Shown here one piece after another: positions 40,401 through 46,400 of a stretch of 48,566 nucleotides of DNA. The DNA is from SYIM01 sp041182885 (GTDB lineage Bacteria > Pseudomonadota > Gammaproteobacteria > Burkholderiales > Burkholderiaceae_E). The stretch is from positions 1-48,566 of the forward strand of contig JBMSQB010000029.1 in NCBI GenBank assembly GCA_049423065.1, in the 5' to 3' direction. The notes beneath the pieces are model-generated. The model saw only the letters and a list, made by a program, of their open reading frames with translations, did no database searches and was not told the DNA's origin. The position numbers were made by a program, and so were the translations under genes. Each line of letters begins with the position of its first letter. The stretch's first letter is position 1.

Positions 40401-43400
40401 CGAGCCCGCCCCCGTACTGCCGGTCCGGATATCGGCCGTCCCGTTGAACCGCACATCCCTCACGGCGATCACGCTCACGTTGCCGCTGGTGGTGCTGATG
40501 TCGGCGTTCGCGATGAGGTCGTCCCCCACCGCAAGAAGCGTGGCCTGCGCGGTGGTGGCCAGCCGCACAACATTACCGGTGCTCCGCTGGACCGTGGCCG
40601 ACAAGGTGTAAGCCGACGTGTTCGACGCTGTGCCGTTGAAGCGGACTGCATCGGCCGAAGCCAGGAAGGCACGGAGATCGTTCGCCGTGCCGGTGAGGCT
40701 GAGGATGGCAGAGCCTGAACCGCTGATGGTGACGCCTGCCGTCGTGCCATTGCCGGCGGTCGCCGACAGCGCCGCAGCGGCGGCCGTTGGCCCGCCCTGG
40801 ACTGCCAGGACAAAGGTGTGGATGTCTGTGCCGGCACTCAGCGCATTGGCAAACCGGATCTCGCCGTTATTTGCGCTCACCACGAAATCGGCCGGCAGTG
40901 ACATCGACAGCGCAGGCTGCGCGGTGGCCGCGCCCGTGTTGGCAACGGCAGCTGTGGCCGAACTGGTCACTGACGCGGTTGCCGTACGGGTCGACTCGAC
41001 CACATCGCCATTCAGCCGCTGCACCGTCACGTCGAGCTGATAGGCAGTGGTTGACTCCTGCCCAGTGAATCGGACCCGCCCGCTGGTATTCAGATAGTTG
41101 CTGAGCGCCGCGGCGGTTCCGGTGAGCTTGAGCGTTGCGCTGCCCGAACCGCTCGCAGTCACGCCGTCAGCCAGGGTGTTGCCCGCTGAACTCGACAACG
41201 TGGCGTTCGCGCCGGTGGGGCCACCGCTTACTGTCAGCAGGACTGTCAGGCTCTCGTCGCCGCTACCCACCGCGTTGCCAAAGCGCAGCTCGCCATTGGT
41301 CGGACGGGTGGTGAAGCTGGCCGGCAGCGCGAGATTGGGCGACGCAAGCGCTGTGGCACTGCCACTGGAACCCGTGGCAAGCCCAGGCAGGGAAATCAGT
41401 ACGTTGCCGCTACCGTGGGCACTGATGGCGGTGTCGTCGGCCGACGCAGTGCCGTCGTTCAGGGTGATTGATCCAGCAACGGTCCGCAGCACGATCGAAC
41501 CATCCGCACCGGTGGTCTTCACGTCCGATTGCAGGGCGTCGGTTAGGCTGGACCCTGCAAATGTGCCATCGGAGCGCACACGGTTCACGGTGACCGTAAC
41601 ATCATCGATCAGGAGATCGCTCGCCTCGAGCAGCCAGATGCTGCCGCCAGCGGCGCGTGCGCTCAAGCGTCCGACCGAGGTCTCGAGGTGATCAACCGCC
41701 TCGCCCACACTGGTGCCGGCCGACAGCCGGAGCTGTGCGCTGCTGATGTCGTGGTCGGCATCGTTGAGGCTCGCAGACCCACTCACGATCAGGGCGTCGG
41801 AATCAAAGATCGATCCGGTCACAGCCGAGATGCTGACCTTGCCATCGACAAGCTCGATATCGCCCACGGTGACATTGGTTTTCGCGAGCAGCCGTGCGCT
41901 GGAACTTGCACCGGTGCTCGAGACGACGCTCGCCGCACTCTGGAAAATCTCGCCCTCGCGAGCTTCGATGTCGATGCTGCCACCCGAGACGGTACGCACG
42001 TCTGCCGAACCTGACAGCGTGACGTTGCGGCTCGACACGATGCTGATACTGCCGCCTGCACTCACGATATCGGCCGAGGCCACAATGTCATTGGTGGTGG
42101 TGAAGGTGAGCACCACCGCCTTCGAGGTCACCGCCGAGCGGATCGTACCGCCAGTGTCAATGCTTTGCGCCGTGACAACCAGCCCATACGGCGTGGCCGA
42201 CGAGGCGCCGCTGAAGACCACCCGGTTGGCCACATTCAGGTAGTCGGAGATGTCTTTCGCCGTACCGGTGAGCGCGAGTCGCTGTGTGCCCGACCCTGTC
42301 ACTGCGACACCCTGTGCAGTAACGTTCCCCAGCGCCCCGGTGAGGGTCCCGCCGCTAACGGACAGTACGACCGTCAGCGTCTCTGTGCCGCCTCCCACCA
42401 CGCCCTGCATCCGGATTTCACCCGAGTGCACGCCTCCGCTCACATTGGTCGCGGAGAAGCTGGCCGGTACAGTGAGCGTGGGCAGCGCCACCGGAGCGGC
42501 GAGCGAAGTGAGCGTGGCGTGCGCGGTGGATGCGCCCTGCACAACATTGTCTGCCAAAGCCTGGACCGTGGCCGTGAGTCGATACGGCGTGGTCGAGGCC
42601 GTGCCGTTGAAACGGATGCGATCGGTCGTATTGAGATAAGCACTGATCGCTGCCGCCGTGCCGGACAGCACCAGCTGCGACGATCCCGATCCCGATGCGG
42701 TCACGCCATCTGCAAGCGTATTGCCCGCCGCGCTGGTGAGCGTCGGTGTTGCACCGGTCGGACCCGCGTCGACCGACAGCACCACGCGGACTGCCGTGGT
42801 GGCATTGCCCGTGAGGTCCGGGATCCGGATGCTGCCGTTGACTGCCGACGCAGCAAAGCTTGCCGGCAGATTGAGTGTTGGCGCCGCCAGCACCGTGGCA
42901 CTGCCGCCGATGTTCGACAGAACACTGGTGAGCGTGGCCTGTGCCGTGCGCGCGGAGCGGACAACGCCCGCCGTTACGCTCTGCACCGTGGCAGTAAGCG
43001 TGTAGCTGGTGTTGGAGGCTTGACCGCTGAACAGCACATTGCCCGCTGTGTTCAGGAAGGTACTGATCGCGGTGGCAGTGCCGGTCAGCGTGAGCGCATT
43101 CGTGCCAGCGCCCGCAACCGAAATGGATGAGACAAGGGCTGGCGTTGACAGCGTGGGCGCAGGCGACGGACTCGCCGGACCACCGCTGAGCGAAAGGAGA
43201 ACCGTGACACTTTCGGTGCCGGTTCCAGCCAGGTTGGCAAGCCGGAGTTCACCGCCAACGGACGGCACCGACAAGCTCGCAGCGAGATTGAGGGTGGGAG
43301 CGCCCGCGAGCGTAGCGTTGCCGGTCGTGGCCGGATTACCGGAGGCAACGCTGGTGAGGGCAGCTGTTGACGATACTGCTGACCGGACGGTGGATCCGTC

Positions 43401-46400
43401 ACGGCTCTGCACCGTCACGCTCAGCGCGTAGGCGGTCGTGGATGCGGGTCCATTGAAGAGGATTCGCTCTGCAACGTTGACGTAGTTGCTGATCGCGACT
43501 GCCGTGCCGGTCAGCGTGAGCGTCCCGGAGTCATTGCCCGCAACCGTGACGCCCTCATTCGTTCCGTTCCCCAGCGCACTGGAGAGTTTGGGTACCGCAC
43601 CGCTCGGCCCGCCGCTCACCGCCATGATGACCGTCAGCGTGTCGGTGGTGCTGGTCCCGACCAGCCCATCGGTGAGGGTCGGCGTTGTGGGCAGGGCGAC
43701 CCGGATGGAACCATTGGCCGCCAGCGTTGTGATGCTTGCAGGGAGGTTGAGCGTTGGCGCCGCGAGCAGCGAGGACGCGCCACTTGCGCCTGTGATGAGC
43801 TGCACACTGGTGAGCGTTGCCTGCGCAGTGCGGGCCGACCTGACGACGCCTGCGGTCAGGCTCTGTACCGTCGCGCTGAGCGTGTAGTTGGTGCTGGAAG
43901 CCTGGCCATTGAAGAGCACGCGTCCCGCGGTGTTGAGGTAGCTGCTGACCGACGTTGCCGAACCGGTCAGCGTGAGCGCGGCAGTGCCAGAACCTGTCAC
44001 CGTAACCCCCGAGACCGTACCCGAGGTGGACAGCGTCGGCGCAGGCGTTGCACCGCCAGGGCCGCCGCTTACCGACAGCAGAACCGTCACGCTGTCATTG
44101 CCTGTGCCAACCGCATTGGCAATCCGGATCTCGCCGCTTCCCGACAATGCGGTAAAGCTTGCCGGCATGTTGAGCGTGAGCGGCGCGAAGGGCTGCGCCG
44201 TGCCGCTGGTCGCCGCAGTGCCTGTTGCAACGCTGGTCAGCGTCGCCACCGACGACGCCGCCGAGCGAACAGTCATGCCGTCACGGCTTTGCGCGGTCAC
44301 GGTGAGCGAGTAGCTGGTGGTGGATGCGGTGCCGTTGAAGCGGATACGGTCGGCGATGTTGATAAACGTGCTGACCGCTGCGGCCGTACCGGTCAGCGTG
44401 AGCGTGTTGGTGTCGGTTCCGGTGACCGTGACCCCTTCCGCCGAGCCGTTACCGAGGGCGCTTGAAAGCTTGGGCGTGGCGCCACTCGGGCCACCCGTCA
44501 CCGCCATCACAACGGTCACCGTGTCGGTGGTGCTGCTTCCAGCGAGGTTCGCGATCTGAAGGCGACCGTTGGCCGCCAGCGTCGTGATGTTGGACGGCAG
44601 GTTCAGCACGGGCGCGGTCGCCGGCGTGGCTGTACCGCTAGAACCCGTCGTCACAAGCTGAACGCTGGCTGTAGTCGCCGAGCGGACGGTGTCGCCGCTC
44701 AGCGACTGGGCGCTGACGGTCAGTGTGTACGGCGTGGCGGTGGCTGATCCATTGAAGAGAATGCGGTTGGCCGTGTTGAGGTAGGCGCTGAGACTTGAGG
44801 CGGTTCCCGTCAACGTGAGGCGGTTACTGTCTGAGCCGCTTACGATCACGCTGCCCGAGGCGACATTGCCTTCCGAGCTCGACAGCTTCGGCGTGGCACC
44901 GGCAGGACCGCCACTTACCGAGAGCACCACGGTAAGCGTCTGGTTGCCCGAGCCCAGGGCATTTGCGACCCTGATCTCGCCGTTCGCAGGCAGAGCGGTG
45001 ATCGTGCCCGGCAGGCTGAGGGCAGGCGCCGAGAGCAGGACGGCAGACGAACTGCTGACAAGCTGCACGCTCGCGAGCGACGCGGTTGCCGTTGCCGCAG
45101 CGCGCACCACACCATCACTTCCCAGGCGCTGGGCCGTGACCTTGAGGTCATACGCCGTAGCCGACGCCGGTCCATTGAAGCGCACGCCAGTGCTGCCGAG
45201 ATAGGTGTTGAGGTCAGCAGCCAGACCGGTGAGCGAGAGCACACCAGTGCCGGCACCCGTCACCGTGACACCCGAGACGGTGGCAGCCGGCGCGAGCCAC
45301 GGGCTCACACCCGAAGGCCCACCGGTTACTGACAGCACCAGGGTGAGCGTTTCGGCGGTGGGCGTGGCACCCAGCACATTCGTGATCCGAATATCGCCGT
45401 TGCTCGCGAGTGCAGTCAGGCTGGCCGGCACTGCAAGGGCAGGAGCGGTCGACGCGGTGGCCGTTCCAGCCGAGGCCGTGGGTCCCAGTTGCGCACTGGT
45501 GAGCGTGGCCTGCGCCGTCCGCGCAAGCTGGACAACCGGTCCGTTCAGGCTTTGAACCGTGGCACTGAGGGCGTAAGGCGTGGAGGACGCCTGCCCATCA
45601 AAGCGCACGCCACCGCTTGAACCCAGGTAGGCGGAGAGCGCGGACGCTGTACCGCTCAGCGTAAGGGTGTTGGTGCCTGAACCACTCACTACCGTCACAG
45701 CGGACGATCCGCTTGCTGACAGCACCGGCGCAGGCGTCGGACTTGCCGGTCCACCACTGACCTCAAGCACGACAGTCAGCGTTTCAGTGCCACTCCCGAA
45801 TCCATCGGCGAACTTCACTTCGCCGTTCGCTGACAGCGCCATCAGGCTGGCCGGCATATTCAGCGTCGGCATCGCCGTTGCGGTGGCACTGCCACTCAAG
45901 CCGGTTTCAACGCTGGCAAGCGTCGAGACCGCTGTGCGCGCCGAGCGCACCACACCGGCGGTCACGCTCTGCACGGTGGTCGTGAGTGCGTAGGACGTGG
46001 ACGAGGCCTGCCCGTTGAATCGCACGCCCCCGCTGGTGTTGAGATAGGCTGAAAGCGCGGTGGCCGTGCCGCTGAGTGTCAGCGTGCCGGTTCCCGAACC
46101 GCTGGCCGTCACGCCGCTTCCCCCAGCCGCAACCAGTGCAGGCGCGGGGGTGGGGTTCGCGGGGCCGCCACTGACCGCCATGACGATCGACAAGGTGTCA
46201 GCGCTATCACCCACCGCGTCGGCAAAGCGGATATCGCCATTTGCCGACAGCGCAGAGAAGGCCGACGGCACATTGAGCGCAAGCGGCGAGAAGGCCTGGG
46301 CAATACCGGTCGATGAAGCACTGCCCGACGACGTTGCTGTGAGCAGTGTCTGCGCAGTGGTCGCCGCGAGAATGACACCGCCGCTGACGCGCTGCGCCGT

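Noticed and set aside
34440..42105. CRISPR-like periodic repeats
   Set aside because: The periods are 730-785 bp, in frame and protein-coding; no short identical repeats with unique spacers.
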